Origin: Streptomyces sp. Ru62
Lineage (GTDB): Bacteria > Actinomycetota > Actinomycetes > Streptomycetales > Streptomycetaceae
Direction of reading: 5' to 3'
NCBI RefSeq assembly: GCF_002920615.1
Contig: NZ_PQSU01000028.1
Location: 1 to 64,000, forward strand
DNA: 64,000 bases
The position numbers were made by a program, and so were the translations under genes. Below the pieces are notes generated by a model. It was not told where the DNA came from. It saw only the letters and a program-made list of their open reading frames with translations, and ran no database searches. Each line of letters opens with the position of its first letter. Position 1 is the first letter of the stretch. Shown piece by piece: positions 44,340 through 52,323 of this stretch.

Positions 44340-45173
44340 GTGAGCGAGAATCAGAACCTCCTCGCGGAGCAGCGCCGCGCCCTGATCGTGGACGAGGTCC
44401 GGCGCCGGGGCGGGGTACGGGTCAACGAACTGACCCGCAAGCTCGGTGTCTCGGACATGACCGTGCGCCGCGATCTGGACGCGCTCGCCCGCCAGGGCGT
44501 GCTGGAGAAGGTGCACGGCGGCGCGGTGCCGGTGGTCGAGGCGAGCACGCACGAGCCGGGGTTCGAGGCGAAGTCGGGGCTGGAGCTGACCGCCAAGGAG
44601 GACATCGCGCGCGCCGCGGCCCGCCTGGTCAGCCCGGGGGCGGCGATCGCGCTGTCCGGTGGTACGACGACGTACGCGCTCGCGCAGCATCTGCTGGAGG
44701 TGCCCGACCTGACCGTGGTGACGAACTCGGTGCGGGTCGCGGACGTCTTCCACTCGGCGCAGCGGACCTCGGGGCAGCGGCAGGGGGCGGCGACGGTGGT
44801 GCTGACCGGCGGGGTGCGCACCCCGTCGGACTCGCTGGTGGGGCCGGTGGCCGACCAGGCGATCGCCGCGCTCCACTTCGATCTGCTCTTCCTCGGGGTG
44901 CACGGCATATCGGTGGAGGCCGGCCTGTCCACGCCGAACCTCGCGGAGGCCGAGACCAACCGGCGGCTGGTGCATTCCGCACGCCGGGTCGTGGTGGTCG
45001 CCGACCACACCAAGTGGGGTGTGGTGGGCCTGAGTTCGTTCGCCGCGCTGGAGCAGGTGGACACGCTGGTGACCGACGCCGGTCTGCCCGCCGAGGCGCG
45101 CGCGGAGATCTCCGAGCATCTGCGGGTGCTGGTGGCGGGCGAGCCCGGCGACGAGGACGGCACTGACATCTGA
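44340..45173 (+). CDS. DeoR/GlpR-family transcriptional regulator
   Basis: A 277-aa repressor-type protein. The winged HTH is at about 12-70 (RRALIVDEVRRRGGVRVNEL, LGVSDMTVRRDLDAL, KVHGGAV), followed by the sugar-phosphate-binding domain (LSGGTTTYALA, VVTNSVRVAD, FLGVHGISVEAGLSTPN, VVVADHTKWG). The family responds to phosphorylated sugars or intermediates and usually represses adjacent carbohydrate genes. No sugar operon is adjacent, so the target is not evident. GTG 44340 follows a GGAG-type RBS. It diverges from the membrane hydrolase gene. Confidence 0.93.
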   Translation: MSENQNLLAEQRRALIVDEVRRRGGVRVNELTRKLGVSDMTVRRDLDALARQGVLEKVHGGAVPVVEASTHEPGFEAKSGLELTAKEDIARAAARLVSPGAAIALSGGTTTYALAQHLLEVPDLTVVTNSVRVADVFHSAQRTSGQRQGAATVVLTGGVRTPSDSLVGPVADQAIAALHFDLLFLGVHGISVEAGLSTPNLAEAETNRRLVHSARRVVVVADHTKWGVVGLSSFAALEQVDTLVTDAGLPAEARAEISEHLRVLVAGEPGDEDGTDI

Positions 45174-45254
45174 TAGCCCGTCAGCTAGGGTGACGATGCT
45201 CGGTTGACGATGTGCGTCAACCGTCTGCGGGAGTGTCACGAGGGGGTTTCGTCC

Positions 45255-45728
45255 ATGGCTCGTCGTCTGCGCCCGGTGGATCCCGGCTTCATCGGGACCG
45301 CGCCCGTACGCCTGGTCTTCGCACGGAACATCTCCGCCTCGCCCGAGCGGGTCTACCGTGCGCTCGCCGAGGACGTGCCCGGCTGGGCCGAGTGGTTCTC
45401 GGCGGTGACGCTCGCCCGGGCCACCGACGGCGGCTCCGGGCGGGAGATCCGGCTGTGGGGCGGGGGGCGGTTCGCGGAGACGGTGCTCGTCGCGAAGGCG
45501 CCCGAGGTGTACGCCTACCGCGTGGACCGCACCAACGCGCCCGGGGCCCGCGCCCTGGCCGAGGAGTGGCGCCTCACGCCTCGGGGCAGCGGGACGCGTG
45601 TGCAGTGGACCTTCGCCGCCGATGGGACGGCGCCGTTCCGGTTCGTCCTCACGCTGGCCCGCGCGGGCCTGGGGCGCGCCTTCCGTGACGCGGTGACGTC
45701 CCTGGACGGGTACGTGTCCCGGCGATGA
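45255..45728 (+). CDS. SRPBCC (START-like) family protein
   Basis: A 157-aa helix-grip-fold protein with the usual start of polyketide cyclase/SRPBCC proteins (RNISASPERVYRALAED, WAEWFSAV). Alternating strands follow (EIRLWGGGRFAETVLVAKAP, GTRVQWTFAADGTAP) and a long C-terminal helix. Such proteins bind hydrophobic ligands or act as cyclases, but no catalytic residues can be assigned. GAGGGGG lies 9 nt before the ATG. Its TGA directly abuts the TCA (reverse stop) of the convergent enoyl-CoA hydratase gene. Confidence 0.85.
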   Translation: MARRLRPVDPGFIGTAPVRLVFARNISASPERVYRALAEDVPGWAEWFSAVTLARATDGGSGREIRLWGGGRFAETVLVAKAPEVYAYRVDRTNAPGARALAEEWRLTPRGSGTRVQWTFAADGTAPFRFVLTLARAGLGRAFRDAVTSLDGYVSRR

Positions 45729-46517
45729 TCAGCCGCCGTGGGCGTGGTGCGCCTCGGACACGACCGCTGCCATCAGTTCCGCGTCCAGCGCCGATACGTC
45801 GGCCAGACGGGAGGCGGCCGAAAGGGAGTTGAGCAGGGTCTTGGTGACGCGCAGCGCGGCCGGGGGGCGGCGCACGACGGGCCGGGCCCAGGCGTCGACG
45901 GCCGCGTCCAGCTCGTGAGCCGGGACCACCTTCTGCAGGATGGACAGGGAGTGGGCTTCCGCCGCGGTGAACGCCCGGCCGGTGAGGACGAGTTCGCGGA
46001 CGCGGGCGGCGCCGACCTCGTTGATCAGGCGGGGCAGCAGGCCGCCCCAGGCGGTGGGGAGTCCGAGGGCGAGTTCGGGCAGCCGGAAGCTCGCGTCCTC
46101 GGAGCCGACCCGCAGGTCGCAGGCGAGCGCCAGGGCCATGCCCGCCCCGATGGCCTTGCCGTGGACGCGGGCGATGGTGACGGCCGGGTTGCCGGTCAGG
46201 GCGTCGCAGACGCGCCGCGCCTTGGTGCCCGACACGCGGATGCCGCCGGCGGTGGGGTCGGCGGCGAGGTGCCGGGCGAACTCGCCGCGGTCCCCGCCGA
46301 GGCTGAAGTCGGCGCCGCTCCCGGTGAGGACGAGCACGCGGACCGCCGGGTCCTGGTCCTGGAGAACGGCCAGGAGGTCGTCCAGCAGGGCGTCGGTGAC
46401 GGTGTTGCCGTGCTCGGGGGTGTTCAGCTCGATGGTGAGGACCGGGCCCTCCCGGTGGGTCCGCAGGGTCTGCCGTACGGGGCCGGCCGGGAGAGCCGTG
46501 AGGGGGAGGGCGGTCAT
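45729..46517 (-). CDS. Enoyl-CoA hydratase/isomerase
   Basis: Crotonase-fold protein of 262 aa. The oxyanion-hole segments GADFSLGGDRGEF and HGKAIGAGMALALACDLRVG are present, along with FRLPELALGLPTAWGGLLPRL. The Glu at LPELALG fits one of the two hydratase acids, while the other position (GGLLPRL) lacks the usual Glu, so isomerase or other crotonase activity is also possible. It follows the P450 gene by 102 nt and the gap contains a 23-bp triplicate repeat. An eight-codon mini-ORF ends in ATGA overlap with its start. It may be the last gene of the conservon-P450 transcript. Confidence 0.88.
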   Translation of the reverse strand: MTALPLTALPAGPVRQTLRTHREGPVLTIELNTPEHGNTVTDALLDDLLAVLQDQDPAVRVLVLTGSGADFSLGGDRGEFARHLAADPTAGGIRVSGTKARRVCDALTGNPAVTIARVHGKAIGAGMALALACDLRVGSEDASFRLPELALGLPTAWGGLLPRLINEVGAARVRELVLTGRAFTAAEAHSLSILQKVVPAHELDAAVDAWARPVVRRPPAALRVTKTLLNSLSAASRLADVSALDAELMAAVVSEAHHAHGG

Positions 46518-46582
46518 GTCGTCGCTTTCGGGGGAGTCATGTCGTCGCTTCGGGGCGAGTCGGGTGGTCGCTTTCGGGCAGG
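46514..46582. repeat. 23-bp tandem triplication at the hydratase start
   Basis: Three head-to-tail 23-bp units lie at 46514-46536, 46537-46559 and 46560-46582. The first two share TCATGTCGTCGCTT and all share the TCGCTT-CGGG core. The first unit contains the hydratase start codon. The second contains another ATG on the minus strand that opens an eight-codon ORF (MTPPKATT) ending at the hydratase ATG. Confidence 0.85.
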
Positions 46583-46619
46583 TCGTCTCGTCAGGTGCGG
46601 ACAGGCCGCCTCCAGGGGG

Positions 46620-47882
46620 TCACGTCGTCACCGTGAGGGAGGTGACGCGCCGGAAGACCATCCGGCTCGCGTATGTCGGGCCGGCGGTCGGCCGCAGGGT
46701 GGGGAATCGTTCCAGCAGTTCGCTGAGCAGCAGGCGGGCCTCCAGCCGGGCCAGGGCCATGCCGAGGCAGTAGTGGGCCCCGCCGCCGAAGGTGAGGTGG
46801 GCGCCCTTGCGGCGGACGTCGAACACGTGCGGGTTCTCGTTGCGCCGCGGGTCGTGGTTGGCGGCGCCGTAGAGGACGTGGACGGTGGTGTCCCTGGCGA
46901 CGGGTACGCCGGCGAGGACGGTGTCGTCGGCGGCGTACCGGGAGTTGAGATGGATGGGCGGGTCGTAGCGCAGCACCTCGTCGATCGCGTCGTCGAGGTG
47001 TTCGGGGTGCCGACGCAGCCAGTCGGCCCGGGCCGGGTCCCGGGTGAGGAACCACACGGCGTTGGTCAGCAGGGTGGCGGTGGTCTCCAGCGACGCGATG
47101 GTGATGAACATCGTCAGGTCGTAGAGCGTCTGGTCCGCCGCCGCGCGGTCGTCGGGGTACTGGGCGTCCCAGTAGCGGATCCAGTCGGAGAGGACATCGT
47201 TGCCAAGGCGGCGGCGCCGGTGGGCGATCAGGCGGGTGAAGAAGTCCCGCATCTCCAGGGTGGCCTGGGCGGAGACGGCCAGTTCGCTCTTTGTGGGCAG
47301 GAGTTCCTGGGCGTGGACCTGGCGGTGGGTGAAGTCCAGGATCCGCGGGTAGTGCTCGGCCGGGATGGCGAGCCACTGGCCGACGGTGTGGATCGGGAGC
47401 CGGTCGCCGACCGTGTCGACGAAGTCGGCCTCGCCGTGGGCGCGCAGCTGTAAGTCGAGGCGGTCCAGGAGCCGGGTGACGTGACCCGCGATCCGGGGTC
47501 GCATGGTCTCCAGGGTGCCGCGGTCGAAGAGGTTGCCCAGGGCACGCCGCTGGAAGGTGTGCACGGGCGGATTGAGGCGGGAGAGGGTCCGTGTCATCTC
47601 CCGCGTCGCCGGCTCGCGCCAGCGCGTCGGGTCGGGCTGGCGCTCCTGCCAGTCGAAGTCGGGGACGAGCCAGTTCCTGCCGCGCAGGACCTGGCTGCAC
47701 GCGTCGAATCCGGTCACGAAGTACCCGCCCCAGGGCGCGGGCACCACATCGCCCAGTGCGCGCAGTTCTTCCCAGACGGGGAGGGGGTCGGCCAGTCCCT
47801 CGCCGGACCTCAGGCGGCGAAGGAGAGGGATGACGACTCGGCGGTCGGGGGTGGTACCGCGTATGACGCCAACGGCGGTCAC
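46620..47882 (-). CDS. Cytochrome P450
   Basis: Canonical class I bacterial P450 (420 aa). The haem-binding loop FGGGAHYCLG has thiolate C372, the K-helix motif ExxR is in DEVLRYDPP, and the I-helix carries ASLETT. It needs external ferredoxin and reductase, which are not in the window. Leu144 is encoded by TTA (47451-47453), so expression probably depends on bldA. It lies 104 nt downstream of an atypical P450 and the conservon on the same strand. Conservons are often followed by P450 genes, so it is probably part of that unit. The substrate is unknown. Confidence 0.93.
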   Translation of the reverse strand: MTAVGVIRGTTPDRRVVIPLLRRLRSGEGLADPLPVWEELRALGDVVPAPWGGYFVTGFDACSQVLRGRNWLVPDFDWQERQPDPTRWREPATREMTRTLSRLNPPVHTFQRRALGNLFDRGTLETMRPRIAGHVTRLLDRLDLQLRAHGEADFVDTVGDRLPIHTVGQWLAIPAEHYPRILDFTHRQVHAQELLPTKSELAVSAQATLEMRDFFTRLIAHRRRRLGNDVLSDWIRYWDAQYPDDRAAADQTLYDLTMFITIASLETTATLLTNAVWFLTRDPARADWLRRHPEHLDDAIDEVLRYDPPIHLNSRYAADDTVLAGVPVARDTTVHVLYGAANHDPRRNENPHVFDVRRKGAHLTFGGGAHYCLGMALARLEARLLLSELLERFPTLRPTAGPTYASRMVFRRVTSLTVTT

Positions 47883-47986
47883 GCAGAGCTCCTCTGTGGC
47901 TGGGCGCTACCGTTACCGCCGGAACCTACCCTTCCCCTCTCCTCCGTCATGCGCCTGACAGTGTTGCTCCTGTCACATGCCGCACA

Positions 47987-49345
47987 TCAGACCCGGAAAA
48001 TGTCCAGGAAACTGCTCCAGAATCCCTTCTTCCTGGCCGGCTCCTGACGGCCGGCGGAAGCGGCGGAGGCCGCAACCGTGGGCAGCGGCTGCTCCGCCGC
48101 GGCGGGGCCGGTCCGGTTCTGGAGGGCGGAGACCATGCGGGTGGCCGGGGTCGGGCTGAAGGCCACGGGCAGCGCGACCAGGGCCCGGTGGAACGGCCCC
48201 GGGCGCCATTCCAGCTCCTTCTCGGGAACGGCCAGCGTGAGGTCGGGCAGGGCGTTGAGGATCTTCTCGATCGCGGTGACGGCGATGACCTGCGCCGGGT
48301 CCTTGGCCGGGCACGCGTGCGGACCGGCTCCCCAGGCCAGGTGGGCGCCCTTGCTGTGCTTGTGGCGGGCCTCGGCGAGCGCCGGATCGCTGTTGGCCGC
48401 GGCGAAGCTGATGACGACCGGAGTGTTGGCCTCGGCCACCACTCCCCCGAGGTCCACGTCCTGCACCGGGTAGTGGGTGGCGTAGTTGGCGATGGGCGTC
48501 TGGTTCCACAGCACGTCGTCGATCGCCTCCTCCACCAGCAGCCCGGAGTCGCGCCCGCTCGTGTCGGGCGACAGCAGCAGGAGCAGGGCATTGCCGATGA
48601 GGTTGCGCTCGGGTTCCACGCCGGCGCCCATCAGCATGACGAGCTGGTCCTTGAGTTCCTCGTCGGTGAGCCCGGCGGGGTGCTGGATCAGCCAGGAGGT
48701 GACGTCGTCGCCGGGCCGGCGGCGCTTGAGGGCGATCAGCTCCATCAGGCAGGTGGTGAGTTCCTCGTTGGCGCGCAGGGCGTCCTTGCCGTCGAAGATC
48801 GCCGACATGGCGCTGGTGAGGGTGTCACCGATGTCCGCCGGGCAGCCGAAGAGCTTGTTGAACAGCAGCAGCGGCAGCAGCTTGGCGTAGTCGTTGAGGA
48901 GGTCGGCCCGGCCCCGCTCGCTGAACTGGTCGATGAGGTAGTCGGCGATGGGCTCGACGTCACGGCGGATGCGGGTGATGTTGAGCCGGGCCAGGCTGTC
49001 CGTGACGGCCTTGCGCAGCCGCAGGTGCACGGCACCGTCGGTGAACAGGCAGTTGGGCCGGTAGGCCATCATCGGCAGCACCGGGCTGTCCAGCCCGATA
49101 CGCCCTTCGTTGAGGGCCTTCCACCGGCGGGCGTCCCGGGCGAAGAGCGTGGAGTTCTGCAGCACGCGCAGCGCCATCTCGTGGCCGACGACCAGGGTCG
49201 CGTCGACGCCGGGGGCGAGTTCGACCGGTCCGGCCGGACCGTGGGCGCGCAGCCGGTCGTAGACCTGGTGCGGGTCGGCGGCGAACGCGGCGTCGTGCAT
49301 GGGGCATCTGGCGCCGGCGGGGGCGGGGGCTGACTGTCGGTCCAT
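47987..49345 (-). CDS. Atypical conservon-associated cytochrome P450 (CYP157-like)
   Basis: P450-fold protein of 452 aa with three departures from the family rules. The K-helix ExxR motif is replaced by D277-V-L-W280 (IDDVLWNQ), recalling CYP157 enzymes of Streptomyces coelicolor that carry EQSLW. The I-helix reads GAGVEPERN without the usual acid-Thr pair. The haem loop reads WGAGPHACPAKD, with C345 but no Gly after Cys-Leu. A C-terminal extension of about 45 residues is Ala/Pro-rich with a basic end (ARKKGFWSSF). It follows cvnD by 194 nt. It may be a redox or binding partner of the conservon rather than a normal monooxygenase. Confidence 0.9.
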   Translation of the reverse strand: MDRQSAPAPAGARCPMHDAAFAADPHQVYDRLRAHGPAGPVELAPGVDATLVVGHEMALRVLQNSTLFARDARRWKALNEGRIGLDSPVLPMMAYRPNCLFTDGAVHLRLRKAVTDSLARLNITRIRRDVEPIADYLIDQFSERGRADLLNDYAKLLPLLLFNKLFGCPADIGDTLTSAMSAIFDGKDALRANEELTTCLMELIALKRRRPGDDVTSWLIQHPAGLTDEELKDQLVMLMGAGVEPERNLIGNALLLLLSPDTSGRDSGLLVEEAIDDVLWNQTPIANYATHYPVQDVDLGGVVAEANTPVVISFAAANSDPALAEARHKHSKGAHLAWGAGPHACPAKDPAQVIAVTAIEKILNALPDLTLAVPEKELEWRPGPFHRALVALPVAFSPTPATRMVSALQNRTGPAAAEQPLPTVAASAASAGRQEPARKKGFWSSFLDIFRV

Positions 49346-49539
49346 GAGGTTCCTTCTGCTGGCTCCGGGCCGAGGGTCCGGGCGGATGGTTCCGGGCCGG
49401 GGCCGGGGAGGTCGGGGCCGGGCGCCGGGGGACGGTGCCGGGCCGGGGTCCGGCGCAGGGTCCGGGCCCGGGGCCCGGGCGGGGGGTCCGGGCCGGGGGT
49501 CGGGGGGATGGAAGGGTCAGGCGGCTGCGGACGGTCGGG
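49346..49539. repeat. G-rich degenerate repeat between cvnD and P450
   Basis: The 194-bp gap contains many copies of GGTCCGGGCC-like units. The stretch 49481-49507 has G runs of 6, 3, 5 and 6 with loops of 2-3 nt, a textbook G-quadruplex motif on the plus (template) strand. The conservon mRNA is C-rich here. Confidence 0.6.
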
Positions 49540-50142
49540 TCAGGCGGCTCGGGCGAGCAGGTGACGCACGAGCGCGATCAGCGCGTGGGCGGAGGACTGC
49601 CGGTCGCGCGCGTCGCAGTAGACGACGGGGGTGTCGGGCAACAGATCCAGGGCCTCGCGCACCTCCGCCTCCTCGTACACCGTGCCCGTCTCGAAGCTGT
49701 TGACCGCGATGGCGTACTCCAGGCCGTACCGCTCGACGAGGTCGATGACGGGGAACGTCTCCTCCAGCCGGGCCGGGTCGACCAGGAGCAGCGCCCCCAG
49801 CGCGCCGCGGGCCATGTCCTCCCACAGCTGCATGAAGCGCTGCTGTCCGGGGGTGCCGAACAGGTACAGCACGAGGTCGTCGCTGAGCGTGAGCCGGCCG
49901 AAGTCCAGGGCCACGGTGGTGGTGGTCTTGTCGGCCACGCCCCTGAGGTCGTCCACGTGCAGCGACGCCTGCGTCATCTTCTCCTCGGTGCGCAGCGGGG
50001 TGATCTCCGACAGGGAGCCGATGAAGGTCGTCTTGCCCACGGCGAAATGCCCGACGACCAGGATCTTGGCAGCGTTGGTCACCGCGCTGGAGACATAGAT
50101 GGAGCCGGGGGCCGTCTCAGCCGATGAGGGATTGGAGTCCAT
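49540..50142 (-). CDS. cvnD: Conservon Ras-like GTPase CvnD
   Basis: Small GTPase of 200 aa, the fourth conservon gene. The P-loop is GHFAVGKTT (about 31-39), switch II is FGTPGQQRF and the expected NKxD position reads VNSFE, the divergent form usual in CvnD proteins. With CvnA-C it is thought to form a membrane-associated complex like a eukaryotic G-protein module, controlling development and antibiotic production. Its ATG lies inside cvnC (26-bp overlap), so the two are translationally coupled. Confidence 0.95.
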   Translation of the reverse strand: MDSNPSSAETAPGSIYVSSAVTNAAKILVVGHFAVGKTTFIGSLSEITPLRTEEKMTQASLHVDDLRGVADKTTTTVALDFGRLTLSDDLVLYLFGTPGQQRFMQLWEDMARGALGALLLVDPARLEETFPVIDLVERYGLEYAIAVNSFETGTVYEEAEVREALDLLPDTPVVYCDARDRQSSAHALIALVRHLLARAA

Positions 50143-50491
50143 TCAGAACCTTTTCCAGGGTCGCTCTGTCAACGTTCTGAGCCCGGGGCGGCTCGGCGCG
50201 GCGCAGGAGGTGTCCCTGCTCGAATAAATCGGTCAGCAGCAGCCGGGCCACCCCCACCGGCAGTCCCAGGTGGCCGGCCACTTCGGCGACCGACAGGTAG
50301 CCGCCCGCGCACAGCTTCCAGATCGCCATCACCTCGGGACCGGCTCCCAGCGGGGGTGTCCGGTCGGGAGCCAGGGTGACCAGGGTGTGCAGCGCCAGGT
50401 CGTCCGAGTCCGGCAGCGTCCGGCCGCCGGTGATGACGTAGGAGCGGACGAAGTCGCTGGTGACGGAGGCTTCCTCGTCGGGGGTCGTCAT
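50117..50491 (-). CDS. cvnC: Conservon DUF742 protein CvnC
   Basis: DUF742 protein of 124 aa. The N-terminal half carries VRSYVITGGRTLPDSDDLAL; the C-terminal half is a winged-helix-like domain (GYLSVAEVAGHLGLPVGVAR, LLLTDLFEQGHLL). The family is found only in conservons and relatives, with CvnA and CvnD. Leu89 is encoded by TTA (50225-50227), making this the bldA-dependent step of the conservon. The start overlaps the cvnB stop by 4 bp and the end overlaps cvnD by 26 bp. Confidence 0.95.
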   Translation of the reverse strand: MTTPDEEASVTSDFVRSYVITGGRTLPDSDDLALHTLVTLAPDRTPPLGAGPEVMAIWKLCAGGYLSVAEVAGHLGLPVGVARLLLTDLFEQGHLLRRAEPPRAQNVDRATLEKVLNGLQSLIG

Positions 50492-50889
50492 GCGCCGGCA
50501 CCGTTGTCCGAGCGGGGCGCCACACTCATCGCCTTGCTCAGGCCCGTGACGGTCTTCTGCATGCGGAACGACATGGCCTCCATGTCGACGTCCAGCGCGG
50601 CGGAGACGGCGAGGTAGGAGCCCTGGCCGGCGGCGATCAGGAAGATCCAGCCGCCGTCGTACTCCAGCAGCGTCTGCTTCCAGATCCCGTGTCCCGCTCC
50701 CACGAACCCCGCGACGGCCCGGCTCAGCGACTGCATGGAGCTCATCGCGGCGGCGTTCGTCTCGGCGTCGTCCCGCCCGATGTCGTCCGAGCGCTGCAGC
50801 AGCAGGCCGTCGCCCGAGACGAGGATCGCGTGCCGGGCTCCGCGTACCTCAAGCACGTCGTTCAGCACCCAGGACAGGTCGATGTTCAC
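50488..50889 (-). CDS. cvnB: Conservon roadblock/LC7 protein CvnB
   Basis: A 133-aa roadblock/LC7-fold protein (NIDLSWVLNDVLEVRGARHA and ILVSGDGLLLQRSDDIGR, then QTLLEYDGGWIFLIAAGQGS). This family acts with small GTPases such as MglA, so here with CvnD, as GTPase regulator or scaffold. The GTG start overlaps the cvnA stop (GTGA, 50886-50889) and its own stop overlaps cvnC. Cytoplasmic, probably dimeric. Confidence 0.95.
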   Translation of the reverse strand: MNIDLSWVLNDVLEVRGARHAILVSGDGLLLQRSDDIGRDDAETNAAAMSSMQSLSRAVAGFVGAGHGIWKQTLLEYDGGWIFLIAAGQGSYLAVSAALDVDMEAMSFRMQKTVTGLSKAMSVAPRSDNGAGA

Positions 50890-52091
50890 TTGTTGTCAGG
50901 TCCTTCCGTGGTGTTCGTGGTGCGCCCGAGCTGTGTTCCGCGCGCGAACGCCCCGAGCCGTGACGCCGTCACCTCGCTGGCGGGTTCGGGCGCGCCCTCC
51001 TGACCGGTGGTGGCGTCGAGTGCCGGGACCACCGTGACGGGGCCGCCGCGTCGCCGGCGTTTGGGCAGACCTCCCGAGGTCGTCCCCACCACGTGGGTGG
51101 GGCCCACGACCGGGACCGGCGCCAGCCGCTGGGGGGCCGCCTCCGGGCCCGTGGCGTCCTGGGCGTCGGCCGCGGGGGCGGGCGCGTCGGCCGCGAGGAG
51201 ACTTTCGGGCACACGAATCACTGCACGCACTCCGCCGTAGGGGGACACGGAACCGACGGAGACGGCGAAGCCGTAGCGGGCGGCGAGCATGCCGCACACG
51301 GCGAAGCCGAACCGCGGCGGATCGCCGAGACCGGTGATGTCGACCGGACCGTCGACCGACAGCAGGGCCGCCGCCCGGTCCTTGGTCTCCTGGTCCATGC
51401 CGAGTCCGGCGTCGTCGACGATGAAGCACACACCGGTCGGCACGGTCTGGATGTTGACCTCGACCGGAGTGCCGGGCGCGCTGTAGTTCGTCGCATTGTC
51501 CAGCAGCTCGGCCAGCACGACGGCCACCGGCTCGACCGCCTTGCCGACGAGGGAGACGTTCACCTGCGAGTGGACGCTGACCCGGTTGAAGTCCTTGATC
51601 CGGCCCTGGGCGCTGCGCGCGACGTCGTAGACCGTGGCGGCGCCCTCCCGCCGGCCCAGCCAGCCGCCGCACAGCACGGAGATGCCCTTGGCGCGGCGGC
51701 CGAACTGGCTGCCGGTGTGGTCGACCGTCATCAGGTCGGCCAGGACCTCGGTGGTGTCGCCGTACTTCTTGAGCAGGCCGTCGAGGAGTACCTGCTGCTC
51801 CTCGGCGAGCGACTGGAGCGTTCCCATCGCGGACTTGAGCACCGCCTTGGTCCCCGCCTCCGCGTCCGCCCGGACGTCCGCGAGGTCGCGCTGGTGCTGG
51901 GCGGTCAGCGTGGCGATGTGCGCGTGGAGCTCTCCGACATCGCCGCGGGCCTCGCCGAGTCCCGCTTCCAGTTCCTTCTTCGTTCTTCGGAGCGCCATGT
52001 TGGTTCTCCGGGCCCGCATCACTGCGACGACCGCAGCGATGAGCACCACCAGCAAGATCCACAACAGTGGATCCTGAGTCAATGACGTCAT
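50886..52091 (-). CDS. cvnA: Conservon sensor ATPase CvnA
   Basis: A 401-aa sensor of the conservon. A single N-terminal transmembrane helix (about 9-28; LLWILLVVLIAAVVAV) is followed by a coiled-coil (about 33-110). A histidine-kinase-like ATPase domain comes next, with the N-box ELLDNATNYS, G1 DDAGLGM and G2 FGFAV. No extracytoplasmic sensor is present. The C-terminal 90 residues are Pro/Ala/Thr-rich. ATG 52091 is chosen because it puts the helix at the N-terminus. It is the first gene of the operon; the 52092-52323 gap holds its promoter and overlapping palindromes. Confidence 0.93.
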   Translation of the reverse strand: MTSLTQDPLLWILLVVLIAAVVAVMRARRTNMALRRTKKELEAGLGEARGDVGELHAHIATLTAQHQRDLADVRADAEAGTKAVLKSAMGTLQSLAEEQQVLLDGLLKKYGDTTEVLADLMTVDHTGSQFGRRAKGISVLCGGWLGRREGAATVYDVARSAQGRIKDFNRVSVHSQVNVSLVGKAVEPVAVVLAELLDNATNYSAPGTPVEVNIQTVPTGVCFIVDDAGLGMDQETKDRAAALLSVDGPVDITGLGDPPRFGFAVCGMLAARYGFAVSVGSVSPYGGVRAVIRVPESLLAADAPAPAADAQDATGPEAAPQRLAPVPVVGPTHVVGTTSGGLPKRRRRGGPVTVVPALDATTGQEGAPEPASEVTASRLGAFARGTQLGRTTNTTEGPDNK

Positions 52092-52237
52092 GAGACTCTC
52101 TTCAAGTCGCATCGCGCCGGGAGCGTGAACAGCGCGACGGTGCCTTCGAGACTGTCCCCCAGACGCGTTCATGACACGCCGTCAGTCCACTGAAAAGTGG
52201 GATGATCTTATCAGCCGCTTAGGCGCAACCGGCTTGC

Positions 52238-52254
52238 TGAGGGCCTCAATTGAG
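52238..52254. promoter_or_regulatory. Overlapping palindromes upstream of cvnA
   Basis: TGAGGGCCTCA (52238-52248) and the perfect palindrome CTCAATTGAG (52245-52254) share the CTCA at 52245-52248. This gives three alternating half-sites TGAG/CTCA/TGAG. They lie about 150-165 bp upstream of the cvnA start in an AT-richer stretch. Operator function is inferred. Confidence 0.4.
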
Positions 52255-52323
52255 ACGTCACCAAACCCACACAACCCCGCAACCCGCCTGTCGCGCGGGA
52301 GCTGCCCGAGCAGGGGGACGGGC

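Noticed and set aside
49299..49703. Plus-strand frame over the G-rich gap
   Set aside because: It overlaps cvnD and the P450 start and encodes only Gly/Arg/Pro runs.
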